Assembly (NCBI GenBank): GCA_903860915.1
Contig: CAIOSJ010000016.1
Span: 103,210-167,209, forward strand
Direction of reading: 5' to 3'
Length of the DNA: 64,000 nucleotides
Origin: an uncultured Actinomycetes bacterium
Lineage (GTDB): Bacteria; Actinomycetota; Acidimicrobiia; Acidimicrobiales; RAAP-2
Numbering within the stretch: position 1 is the stretch's first letter; each line of letters begins with the position of its first letter. The notes under the pieces were generated by a model. The model was not told the origin of the DNA. It saw only the letters and a program-made list of their open reading frames with translations, and searched no databases. Shown in pieces: positions 1 to 7,099 of this stretch. Made by a program: the position numbers and the translations under genes.

Positions 1-453
1 ACGAATGCCGGGTGCGTTGAGACGCTCCAATTTTCTTCCGCTGGCTAGATCTAAAGAATTAGTCAACAGCACGTAGCCTGAATGACGTGTCAACAGCGGA
101 TAGATTTCGGCAGCCGGGCGGTGAAGATAGGGTGCGAGTTGTCGAGATTCAAGCTCGGGTTTTACAATTTGAAAGTCGTCGGCGATGACCTGTTTGGTTG
201 GTGTCGAAATGGCCAAGATTTGTCCGTGTCGATCATAGATACCACCCCGCAACGCGGGTATTGCGACCGATTGATGCACTTCATTCGCTGAATCTCGCAC
301 GTAGCGTGCGTGATCTTTAATTTGCAGAGCCGCTAAGCGACACATCAGCACAGCAACTATGGCGAGAAACGCAATCAAAGCCCAGCGCGATCGAGTCTTG
401 AGGTAGGCGTTATTGTTCGCAACTAATGAATGTCGCGGGTAGCGATTGCTCAC
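1..453 (-). CDS. ftsI: Penicillin-binding protein FtsI, N-terminal part (cut by window edge)
   Basis: This is the first 151 residues of a division-specific class B penicillin-binding protein, the transpeptidase that makes septal peptidoglycan. I translated it from the minus strand: a GTG start at 453, a short basic cytoplasmic end, one membrane segment at about residues 24-42, then RGGIYDRHGQILA, the typical box at the start of the PBP dimerisation region (RG-x-I-x-DRNG-x-x-LA). The transpeptidase domain lies beyond the window. It follows the FtsL-like gene by 22 bases, as in actinobacterial dcw clusters. SpoVD-like PBPs share this N-terminus, so FtsI is chosen from context. The start is a GTG because no in-frame ATG lies nearby. 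Confidence 0.85.
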   Translation of the reverse strand, partial: MSNRYPRHSLVANNNAYLKTRSRWALIAFLAIVAVLMCRLAALQIKDHARYVRDSANEVHQSVAIPALRGGIYDRHGQILAISTPTKQVIADDFQIVKPELESRQLAPYLHRPAAEIYPLLTRHSGYVLLTNSLDLASGRKLERLNAPGIR

Positions 454-475
454 GATCTCACCGACCTCATTGGAC

Positions 476-925
476 TCAGTGAGTTTTCCGAGAAGTCACC
501 AGCGCTGAGCCGATGAACTTCGGGAGATGCAATGGTGCGAGAAGGGATGCCGAGGGAATCTGCAACACCACCTCGGGCGTGACCAGGTGGAGGGCCCCCG
601 CCTCGTTGGCAACCCTTCCGGGCGCCGCCACATTGGTTAGCGCGCTAACGCTCACCGCGTAATTGGACTGTTGGGTTTCCAGATCTATCTGTAATTGATG
701 CAGCTGCACTTGCCGAGCCGAGCTCAGGGCGTTGCCGCCCGCGAGAGCGCCGACCGTAAGTACGGCAATCATCATGCACTTCGAGACAACTGAGCGAGTG
801 GGGAGTGTCTGCGTACGGCTATTTGTGCGCGTTACGTGTCGACCCGCTGTACGACTGCGTCGTGTTGATCGTCTCGTCGTGTGAGGACGAACTCTCGTTG
901 AACTCGGAAATGTAATGAGACTCAT
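476..925 (-). CDS. FtsL-like septal membrane protein
   Basis: This is a 149-residue bitopic protein in the ftsL position between rsmH and ftsI. It has a very Arg/Thr-rich cytoplasmic N-terminus of about 45 residues, one membrane helix at about 46-66, a Gln-rich stretch at about 70-90 able to form a coiled coil, and a PGRVANEAGALHLVTPEVV segment. That segment resembles the conserved end of FtsL/DivIC proteins (P-x-R-x-x-x-A-x-x-x-G-hydrophobic-V). FtsL proteins bridge FtsQ/FtsB and FtsWI in the divisome. The primary sequence is poorly conserved in the family, so the call depends on position, topology and this segment. It overlaps the rsmH stop by four bases (ATGA), so the two are probably translationally coupled. 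Confidence 0.7.
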   Translation of the reverse strand: MSLITFPSSTRVRPHTTRRSTRRSRTAGRHVTRTNSRTQTLPTRSVVSKCMMIAVLTVGALAGGNALSSARQVQLHQLQIDLETQQSNYAVSVSALTNVAAPGRVANEAGALHLVTPEVVLQIPSASLLAPLHLPKFIGSALVTSRKTH

Positions 926-1995
926 GGGGACACCTTCCAGCCGTAGCGCAGACGAGCTGATCGAGCCCGTGGATTTAGAACGACTTCTTCACCCGTTGCC
1001 ATCACGGCACCGAACTTCTTCACGACCATGGAGGGCTGTGCTCCGCAGACGCAACCCAGCGCGACCGGGCAGGAGCAGCCGCCAGTCGCTGCTTCGCGCA
1101 ATACTGACTTGACCACCTGGTCTTCACCCGAGTGATACGAGATCACCACCAAAATTCCTCCGGGGGACAAAAACTCGATGGCGGCAGTGAGACCTCGCTG
1201 AAGCTGACCTTCTTCGTCATTCACCTCAACACGGAGGGCCTGAAAGACTCGCGTCGCTACATGACCACGACGACGAGCAGCCATCGGTACGGCACGTTCC
1301 ACCGCCTCAACGAGGCTGTTCGTCGTTTCCGGGCGACGTTCAATAATCGACTTAGCAATGGCACCGGCAAAACGCTGTTCGCCATGCTGACGCAAGAGGC
1401 GAGCAAGGCTGTGCTGGTCAATAGATGCCACTAGTTCACTAGCGGTAATCCCTCGTGTGGGGTCCATCCGCATATCGAGAGGGGCATCGGCCCTGAAGGA
1501 GAATCCCCTATCCGCATCATCGAGTTGTGGTGACGAGACACCTAGGTCCATAAGAATGCCCACCACGTCAGATTGCGGTGTGAGGAAATCTGCCATATTG
1601 GCGAATTCGCCATCGACGATGGTCACTCGATTCCCGAATGGCTCCAATCGTGCCGTCGCTGCTCGTCGTGCGGCTGGATCACGGTCAATACCCAGCAGGG
1701 TGTTGTTCGGATCTGCTGTCAGCAACGCCGCGGCATGGCCACCACCGCCCAGAGTGGCATCAATAATCACCCCGGTCTTAAGACCGGTGAACAGCTCGAC
1801 TACTTCCCGTTCGAGCACTGGGTGGTGTACATATGCAGTGGCCATCTGCGGCCAACCGATCGAACCTCTACATAGGGGGGAAGAGGGAAGTACGAAGGAT
1901 GGGGCGGAGGTGTCCTCACCCACTGCTTCGATCGGTTGGCTGCGCATGGTCATCGCAAAATTCGTTTGAGTTGTTGTGGCACTCCCCTTCATCAC
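922..1995 (-). CDS. rsmH: 16S rRNA (cytosine-1402-N4)-methyltransferase RsmH
   Basis: RsmH (MraW) uses S-adenosylmethionine to methylate C1402 of 16S rRNA in the ribosomal P site. The homologous part begins at ATAYVHHPVL, followed by the SAM-binding IDATLGGGGHA, then LMDLGVSSPQLD and the C-terminal ISYHSGEDQVVK, all diagnostic. The GTG start at 1995 overlaps the mraZ stop (GTGA), the usual operon junction here. It gives 50 N-terminal residues before the conserved domain (307 residues from Met51 at 1845). I keep the long form because of the overlap, but translation could begin at 1845. It is the second gene of the mraZ-rsmH-ftsL-ftsI operon. Confidence 0.95.
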   Translation of the reverse strand: MMKGSATTTQTNFAMTMRSQPIEAVGEDTSAPSFVLPSSPLCRGSIGWPQMATAYVHHPVLEREVVELFTGLKTGVIIDATLGGGGHAAALLTADPNNTLLGIDRDPAARRAATARLEPFGNRVTIVDGEFANMADFLTPQSDVVGILMDLGVSSPQLDDADRGFSFRADAPLDMRMDPTRGITASELVASIDQHSLARLLRQHGEQRFAGAIAKSIIERRPETTNSLVEAVERAVPMAARRRGHVATRVFQALRVEVNDEEGQLQRGLTAAIEFLSPGGILVVISYHSGEDQVVKSVLREAATGGCSCPVALGCVCGAQPSMVVKKFGAVMATGEEVVLNPRARSARLRYGWKVSP

Positions 1996-2408
1996 TCTGT
2001 AATCTCGGCACCGAAAACTTCAGAGGCACTCGTGGTCACTAACTCGTAGTGCGCGGGATTCCATAATTCGATGCGATTGCCCATTCCCAGAATGAATATC
2101 TCCTGCGAAATTCGCGCGAACTCTCGGGCCTTGGGAGTCGTCAGAAAGCGACCCTGCTTGTCAATTTCGACCTCGCTCACTCCCTGAAAAAAACGACGGG
2201 CTATCGAGAGATCTTCGCTGCGTGAACTGCGACCCAGCTCCGACATCTCTTCGCCCTTGACGCGAAAATCTTCCTTCGTCCACAGTGCTAGGCAGCCAGT
2301 TTGGTGCCAGGTGATGAAACCACCACCATTGAATTCCGAACGGAAAAGTGCCGGCACAATGAGTCGGCCTTTGGCGTCGAGGGTGTGCTCAAACGTTCCA
2401 AAAAACAC
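1992..2408 (-). CDS. mraZ: Transcriptional regulator MraZ
   Basis: MraZ is a ring-forming DNA-binding regulator of the division/cell-wall cluster. The protein begins VFFGTFEHTLDAKGRLIVPALFR, summarised here by its AbrB-like core (TLDAKGRLIVP), and carries the second half-repeat near DKQGRFLTTPKAREFA. I start it at GTG 2408 rather than the upstream in-frame ATG at 2456. A GGAGGGGG ribosome site lies five bases before the GTG, and family members begin at this FFG motif. This gives 138 residues, close to the usual 140-150. It is the first gene of the operon and lies directly downstream of its probable own operator. Confidence 0.93.
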   Translation of the reverse strand: MFFGTFEHTLDAKGRLIVPALFRSEFNGGGFITWHQTGCLALWTKEDFRVKGEEMSELGRSSRSEDLSIARRFFQGVSEVEIDKQGRFLTTPKAREFARISQEIFILGMGNRIELWNPAHYELVTTSASEVFGAEITE

Positions 2409-2442
2409 AGTTACCCCCTCCAACTCGTTTAGCGGCCCTACA

Positions 2443-2485
2443 CCACTACCCTCCACTGCCCTCCCATTCTAACCACATCACACCA
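2443..2485 (-). promoter_or_regulatory. MraZ-box array with embedded promoter -10
   Basis: On the minus strand five TGG triplets start at 2485, 2475, 2466, 2455 and 2445. They are spaced 10, 9, 11 and 10 bases apart, one helical turn each. Known MraZ operators are direct TGGG-type repeats with a ten-base period, so this is the probable autoregulatory site. A TAGAAT hexamer (2471-2466) within the array fits a -10 box, so binding should block RNA polymerase. The rest of the gap to 2594 shows nothing clear. Confidence 0.7.
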
Positions 2486-2594
2486 CCAAAGGGCAAATTC
2501 AGGTCAGAATTTGATGATTTTCGAAAACTTCGTCCCGGACGGCACTCGTCCAAATAGAGAGGTCAATGATTCACGGAGCGCCCTCAGGCGGAAA

Positions 2595-3260
2595 TTAGTT
2601 CGCGGATAAGAAGAGTTGACGCCGTAGCCAGGGGCTGCTGGCCCCCAAGACTGCTCGTTCGATGTCATCTGCGTGGCTGACGAAACCAAGGGTCTCGAGA
2701 TTATGGTGCTGGAGGGCAGACTCCAGACCCTCAGGAACTACTGGGATCTGGGTCAGAATTGCCGATGAATCTCCACGGTGCAGGACGGTCGAGATGAAGC
2801 TTCCTTCGCGGACTCGCCATTGAGTCAGCCCCACAGCCTTTCGGCCATCGAGGAAAACTTCGCCAGGTCCACCCATCGCAAAACATGCAACGCCGTGTTC
2901 GGGTTGGCCCCGCATGCCGCCCACGCCCAGCGACCAATTCCCCGACCTCAGTGTGGCGAGCGCCTGACCCCACCAACTCCCTACCAACACGGCCGCGGTT
3001 GTCACGTCCGATCGAAATCGTGCGTCGTCACTCGGGATCCAAAAATCAATCCACACATCGTCTGGTTGCAGGAGAACAACTCCGCCGCCGCCACGGCGCC
3101 GACGAACGGGAAAATCCGCGCGGTCTATCGCTAAGACAGAATCTGGCTGTGAACTCCCTACGACCAGCGTTGGCTCGGCGAGACGCACCACTAGCGCGGT
3201 CGCTACACCGAGTGAACGCACGGCTTCGTAGTCGTACAGTTCTTCGAAGCTACTTTTCAT
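2595..3260 (-). CDS. Lipoate-protein ligase A family protein
   Basis: This is a 221-residue member of the BPL/LplA/LipB superfamily, which attaches or transfers lipoyl, octanoyl or biotinyl groups to carrier proteins. Visible signatures are RRRGGGGVVLLQPDD at about residues 54-68 (the lipoate-loop RRxSGGGxV box, here with Gly in place of Ser) and DGRKAVGLTQWR around the candidate catalytic Lys141. The start at ATG 3260 gives an ATGA overlap with the HNH stop; an upstream in-frame start at 3287 is less likely. The substrate is not evident. The protein is shorter than full LplA and has no accessory domain, so an octanoyl- or lipoyl-transfer role is possible but unproven. Confidence 0.8.
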   Translation of the reverse strand: MKSSFEELYDYEAVRSLGVATALVVRLAEPTLVVGSSQPDSVLAIDRADFPVRRRRGGGGVVLLQPDDVWIDFWIPSDDARFRSDVTTAAVLVGSWWGQALATLRSGNWSLGVGGMRGQPEHGVACFAMGGPGEVFLDGRKAVGLTQWRVREGSFISTVLHRGDSSAILTQIPVVPEGLESALQHHNLETLGFVSHADDIERAVLGASSPWLRRQLFLSAN

Positions 3261-3724
3261 GACGCCTTCGGTAAAAATGGCTCCCACAGCGGATCGGGAT
3301 CAACCACGTGTCGCCAACGCCACCAATGGCCCTCGGGTACTCGTGGTGCAAAGCGTAAGGTCCAGCCTAATTCCTCTAGCAATCGATTACCTTTTTGCAT
3401 ATTGTGACGCCGACACGCCGCGACAACATTGCTCCAGTCGTGGCGGCCGCCGCGACTACGCGGCACAATGTGGTCAATTGTGTCTCCCTCGCCATCGCAG
3501 TAGGCGCATCGATGGTCATCGCGCAACAGCACGGCGCGGCGAGTAATTGGTGGCGTGCGCACTCGCGACGGCAGCTTCACGACGTGATGGAGACGGACAA
3601 TGGCGGGAATCTGAATGGTCAGTGACGGCGATCGACACAAACTTGCATTCGCGGCGGTCACCACCGACTCCGCACGACCATCAAGCATGAGTACGACGGC
3701 GCGCTGCTCGCTCACCAGCTGCAA
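3257..3724 (-). CDS. HNH endonuclease family protein
   Basis: This is a small HNH nuclease of the type common in actinobacteria. It has one zinc-type CAYC pair, then DTIDHIVPRSRGGRHDWSN and a VAACRRHNMQKGN tail, which form the beta-beta-alpha-metal fold with His as general base and Asn/His as metal ligands. Its cellular role is unknown; such genes are chromosomal, not linked to an intron or phage here. The annotated TTG start cuts into the family's usual N-terminus. In the same frame, the upstream codons from 3757 encode LVLLLNATYEP, which matches the usual start of relatives, but no ATG, GTG or TTG precedes them. The true start may be non-standard. Confidence 0.85.
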   Translation of the reverse strand: MQLVSEQRAVVLMLDGRAESVVTAANASLCRSPSLTIQIPAIVRLHHVVKLPSRVRTPPITRRAVLLRDDHRCAYCDGEGDTIDHIVPRSRGGRHDWSNVVAACRRHNMQKGNRLLEELGWTLRFAPRVPEGHWWRWRHVVDPDPLWEPFLPKAS

Positions 3725-3772
3725 GGGCTCATACGTAGCGTTGAGGAGGAGGACCAGTGTGATAGTAAAAAA

Positions 3773-4024
3773 CTACCGCTTCGAGACTTGGCGAAGCGAC
3801 CATCGAGCTGCGGCGAGTGCCTCGCTGATGTCCACCGTTCCCGAGCCGTCTCCCGTGGCCGTCGACATCCGAAAGTACCAGTAGCGCTCGTCGGGAATGG
3901 GCAGAAAGGGGGCGTGGCGCCACCATCGGCGGCGGCGCAGAGACCATCCAGCGCGAGCCAAAATCACGGCATGAACCGGATGAGTCACGGCGTAAGTCAC
4001 TAGACCGCGAGGAAGAAATTTCAT
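3773..4024 (-). CDS. Small conserved actinobacterial protein, unknown function
   Basis: This 83-residue basic protein is rich in Arg and Trp in its middle (RRRRWWRHAPFLPIPDERYWYFR) and has an acidic end region. A hydrophobic stretch near residues 8-25 could be a weak membrane or amphipathic helix. It begins four bases inside the ROK kinase gene (ATGA overlap) and precedes the HNH gene by about 16-48 bases, depending on the HNH start. It is therefore an operon member and probably a real gene. Similar short proteins with a WWR-x-PFLP-x-P-D-x-R-Y/W pattern are familiar to me from actinobacterial genomes, but I know no function. Confidence 0.7.
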   Translation of the reverse strand: MKFLPRGLVTYAVTHPVHAVILARAGWSLRRRRWWRHAPFLPIPDERYWYFRMSTATGDGSGTVDISEALAAARWSLRQVSKR

Positions 4025-4878
4025 TGGACGGCGCCATTCAGCGCCACGGCCGCGGCACCCAAGAGCGGACCATTGGCACCCATGCCCGAAGGGCTAATAG
4101 TGAGGTTGGCCAGGTAGGACACCCGTCCGGTTTGTCGAGCCCCTTGGAGCGCAGCTTCAAAGAATGGTGTTCCGTAGCCGAGGGCCACCGATCCAGCCAC
4201 GAAAAAGTTCTCACAGTCGAGAAGGGTGGCAATGGACCCGATGGCTCGGCCCACCAATTGACCCGTACGTTCTCGAATTGCCAGGGTCGCCACGGCTGGA
4301 TCAGAACCGGTGATGGCTCGAATCGCCGTACCGGACGCCTCGGCCTCCAAGCACCCTCGCCCACCGCACGTACACTCGCGTCCGTCGGGGATGACGTTGA
4401 CGTGGCCGATGTGGCCGGCGTTACCCTCCCGGCCGTGCACGAGATTACCGTCAAGCACCACACCACCACCAATGCCGGTGGAGACCACCATGGACACGTA
4501 ATTCGCCACCCCCCGAGCAGCTCCGAAGCGACCCTCAGCGAGCGCCAGAGCTTTGGCGTCATTATCGATATGGCAGGGCAGGGACAAATGATCTTGAATT
4601 ATCTGGACTAAGGGAAAGTCACGCCACTCTGGAATATTCAGGGGTGACACCAACTCGCTCATATTCCTCGACGGCCCACCACAGCCAATGCCAACAGACG
4701 TTATTTCAGACAGGTCGACAGAATTCTCAAGAAGATTGAGGATTCGATCCATCAGGGGACGATCACCGTGGTTTGTCTCTATCCGGTGACGTGATCCGAT
4801 ATCTCCCGAAGTCGATACTGACGCCACCTCCACCTTGGTACCGCCAACATCGATAGCCAGAATGCGTGACTGACTCAC
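4021..4878 (-). CDS. ROK-family sugar kinase (glucokinase-like)
   Basis: This ROK-fold kinase probably phosphorylates glucose or a related sugar in the cytoplasm. It has the phosphate-binding LAIDVGGTKVEVA at the N-terminus, IDNDAKALALAEGRFG around the catalytic Asp, STGIGGGVVLDG, and the ROK zinc signature CTCGGRGCLEAEASG. GTG 4878 is chosen because it overlaps the DUF3040 stop as GTGA and begins just before the conserved DVGGTK. The longer reading from 4905 would overlap the neighbour by 31 bases. No helix-turn-helix domain is present, so it is a kinase and not a ROK repressor. Substrate specificity cannot be read from the sequence. Confidence 0.88.
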   Translation of the reverse strand: MSQSRILAIDVGGTKVEVASVSTSGDIGSRHRIETNHGDRPLMDRILNLLENSVDLSEITSVGIGCGGPSRNMSELVSPLNIPEWRDFPLVQIIQDHLSLPCHIDNDAKALALAEGRFGAARGVANYVSMVVSTGIGGGVVLDGNLVHGREGNAGHIGHVNVIPDGRECTCGGRGCLEAEASGTAIRAITGSDPAVATLAIRERTGQLVGRAIGSIATLLDCENFFVAGSVALGYGTPFFEAALQGARQTGRVSYLANLTISPSGMGANGPLLGAAAVALNGAVQ

Positions 4879-5261
4879 TGGGGACGGCGATGCCGCGTCC
4901 ACCACTCCCGAATCGCTCGGGGCCTCTCGGCGAGCACATCATCCTCGTTGACGTCGCGGCGCATGCTTCGTGAAAAATCGTGCCACGATGCTCGGCCCAT
5001 GCGACGAGCGTTACTTTCGACCACCACGGCCGACACGAACATGATCACCACACCGAACATTCCAATTTCGATGTTGGACGCGAAAAAAACTAGGAGTAGT
5101 ACCAATCCGCCGACGAACCCTGCGGCCCCCCAACGAACACGACGTCCACTATGGGTGTAGACGGTCGTCTCGCGAACACTCTTGGCGAAGCGGGGATCTT
5201 CTTTGGAAAGCGACTCCTCGAGTTGGGCGAGAATTCGTTGTTCGTGTTCTGACAGCGGCAT
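4875..5261 (-). CDS. DUF3040 membrane protein
   Basis: This is a 128-residue protein opening with PLSEHEQRILAQLEESL and DPRFAK, the hallmark of the actinobacterial DUF3040 family, followed by two close membrane helices at about residues 45-60 and 65-82. The C-terminus is charged. DUF3040 genes are commonly found near mraZ and dcw genes in actinobacteria, which fits here, but the function is unknown. The start is supported by AAGGGG nine bases upstream. It is the first gene of the minus-strand operon continuing into the ROK kinase. Confidence 0.85.
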   Translation of the reverse strand: MPLSEHEQRILAQLEESLSKEDPRFAKSVRETTVYTHSGRRVRWGAAGFVGGLVLLLVFFASNIEIGMFGVVIMFVSAVVVESNARRMGRASWHDFSRSMRRDVNEDDVLAERPRAIREWWTRHRRPQ

Positions 5262-5369
5262 CCGCGACCCCTTTCGACTTGTAACTTAGGTTACATCGCC
5301 GCCCTTGCTGACGGCACGCAGTGGTCACATTGCCTATCGGTAGAGTGGCTCAAGCGACTGGAGGCGGTC

Positions 5370-6593
5370 ATGATCACGAAACAATCCAGAGAATTCTCAT
5401 CTCGCCTGCTCACCGTGCTCTTCGCCCTCGTCGTCCCCCTGGCTAGCTTGACGGCGTGGGCCATTACCAGTGTCACGAACACCGACAGTTACGTCGCAAC
5501 GCTGCACCCATTGGCGACCAATCCCATCGTGCAGACCTACGTGGCCAACGAGGGAGCGTCCATTCTTATTAGGGATCTTCACGTTCGTGATCGCGTCACC
5601 CACGCCCTGCCCCCATCGGCCAGTTTTCTTGCCAGCACCATCACCAACGAACTCCAAGTGACAATCGCCGGGGCCATTCATGACGCTCTGGCGACGCAGG
5701 GTTTTGCCACTCTGTGGGACCGCGAGAACCGCTTTACTCACGGCACAGCTGTGAGCCTCCTCCAGGGCAAGGGCAATCTCAGCATTGACAAGGCTCGCCA
5801 ACTGGTCGTCAATGTCACACCCACTTTGATCAGTGCCATTGCTGCTCTGCACCGCCAGGGCATCACCTTGCTCGATCCACTTCAGGCGAGCCTGGTTCAC
5901 GATCAACGACTCACGCTCCAGCTACTCAACTCTCAGCAACTGCGTCAAACTCAGTTCTACTTTCGAACGGCCACTCAGGTTCTCTGGCTCCTGCCTCTTA
6001 TTACCCTGCTCCTCGCTATCGCCGCCATACGAACGGCCCGTTCACGCACGGTGGGCACCCGACGACTGTCGCTGGCTCTCGTTGTTAGTGCCACACTGGC
6101 CTTCGGCTTCCTACAGATTGCCATCACGAGCGCCACCACCCTCGCCCCGACTCCACCCGACGTCACGTCAGCAATCCTGCGGACTCTGACGAAGGATCTG
6201 AGGGGGGACTTCGAAAGTTTGATTCTCGTAGGCCTGCTCTCACTCATTGGACACTGGATCAGTGGGTCCTCACAGCGCGCGAGCGACTTACGCCAGCACT
6301 TCGCACACAGCGTCACGATTTTGCGCGTTGCCCTACAACGTCAGACATCACTAGCCCGGTCGACAGACTGGGTTGCTTGGACGCGAGTTCGCCACGAGCA
6401 GATATCCCTCGTGCTCGTCATGGGAGATTGGATTGCATTGACGGCGTGCGTCGTACTGGTCCTCAGCTCAGTTCGAAGTTTGCCGTCCCTCCTCCTGGTC
6501 GTTCTCTTCGCCATTGGCTGGATCCAATTAACCCGAGCCGTCCATCGTGCACTTAGACCTCACAACGTCACTGAGATCGAGTCGGCCCCGTGA
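5370..6593 (+). CDS. Integral membrane protein, unknown function
   Basis: This is a 407-residue protein with an N-terminal membrane helix (about 13-34), a long probably extracytoplasmic region to about 200, then hydrophobic segments at about 203-220, 233-257, 281-297 and 346-390. The layout of one helix, a large external domain and a helical bundle resembles actinobacterial membrane proteins of unknown role, and no catalytic motif is visible. A GGAGG site lies eight bases before the ATG. Its last bases overlap the start of the tyrosine phosphatase gene (GTGA), so the two are co-translated. This suggests a surface or envelope process controlled by dephosphorylation, which is inference only. 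Confidence 0.75.
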   Translation: MITKQSREFSSRLLTVLFALVVPLASLTAWAITSVTNTDSYVATLHPLATNPIVQTYVANEGASILIRDLHVRDRVTHALPPSASFLASTITNELQVTIAGAIHDALATQGFATLWDRENRFTHGTAVSLLQGKGNLSIDKARQLVVNVTPTLISAIAALHRQGITLLDPLQASLVHDQRLTLQLLNSQQLRQTQFYFRTATQVLWLLPLITLLLAIAAIRTARSRTVGTRRLSLALVVSATLAFGFLQIAITSATTLAPTPPDVTSAILRTLTKDLRGDFESLILVGLLSLIGHWISGSSQRASDLRQHFAHSVTILRVALQRQTSLARSTDWVAWTRVRHEQISLVLVMGDWIALTACVVLVLSSVRSLPSLLLVVLFAIGWIQLTRAVHRALRPHNVTEIESAP

Positions 6594-7099
6594 CTCCCCT
6601 CCTTCGCGTCGCGGTTATTTGCACGGGAAACATTTGCCGCTCCCCCATGGGTGAGGTCATCCTGCGTGAATTAGTGGCCGACGACCCAAGTCTCGCCGGC
6701 CGAGTCGTCGTCACGAGTGCGGGAACGGCACGATGGCACGTCGGTAAGGAAATGGATCCACGGACGAGGAATGCACTGAACCGGGCGGGGTATCTCAGTG
6801 CGGGAACGCTGGGCGAATTCGCCTCCAGCTCCTACCTCGACGATCACGACATTGTCGTAGTGATGACTAATGAGCACCGTAAGGATGTCACCCATCGCCT
6901 TACCAGCCCCGACGTCGAAGTGATCATGCTTCGCGATCTCTACGAAGTCCACTCCGGCCTCGACGTCCACGACCCCTACTACGGCGATGACGCCGACTTC
7001 GACGCCTGTCTCGAGACAGTTAGTCGAGGCTGCCGTACGTTACAGGGTCTTCTTCGACAGCGCGTCGAGAAGCTTGAAGGGTCACCTCCGGCAGAGTGA
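6590..7099 (+). CDS. Low-molecular-weight protein-tyrosine phosphatase
   Basis: This cytoplasmic phosphatase of the LMW-PTP/arsenate reductase superfamily has 169 residues, as usual. The P-loop C-x5-R-S is at Cys11-Arg17 (VICTGNICRSP), and the general-acid loop DPYYGDD lies near the C-terminus. Family members dephosphorylate tyrosine kinases that control exopolysaccharide export, or act on host-like substrates. Here the partner is the membrane protein it overlaps. A GTG start is set by the overlap. Its 3' end runs 80 bases into the convergent MFS gene. Confidence 0.92.
   Translation: MTPLLRVAVICTGNICRSPMGEVILRELVADDPSLAGRVVVTSAGTARWHVGKEMDPRTRNALNRAGYLSAGTLGEFASSSYLDDHDIVVVMTNEHRKDVTHRLTSPDVEVIMLRDLYEVHSGLDVHDPYYGDDADFDACLETVSRGCRTLQGLLRQRVEKLEGSPPAE

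Noticed and set aside
4879..4905. Longer ROK kinase start at 4905
   Set aside because: It would overlap DUF3040 by 31 bases; GTG 4878 gives the common four-base overlap.
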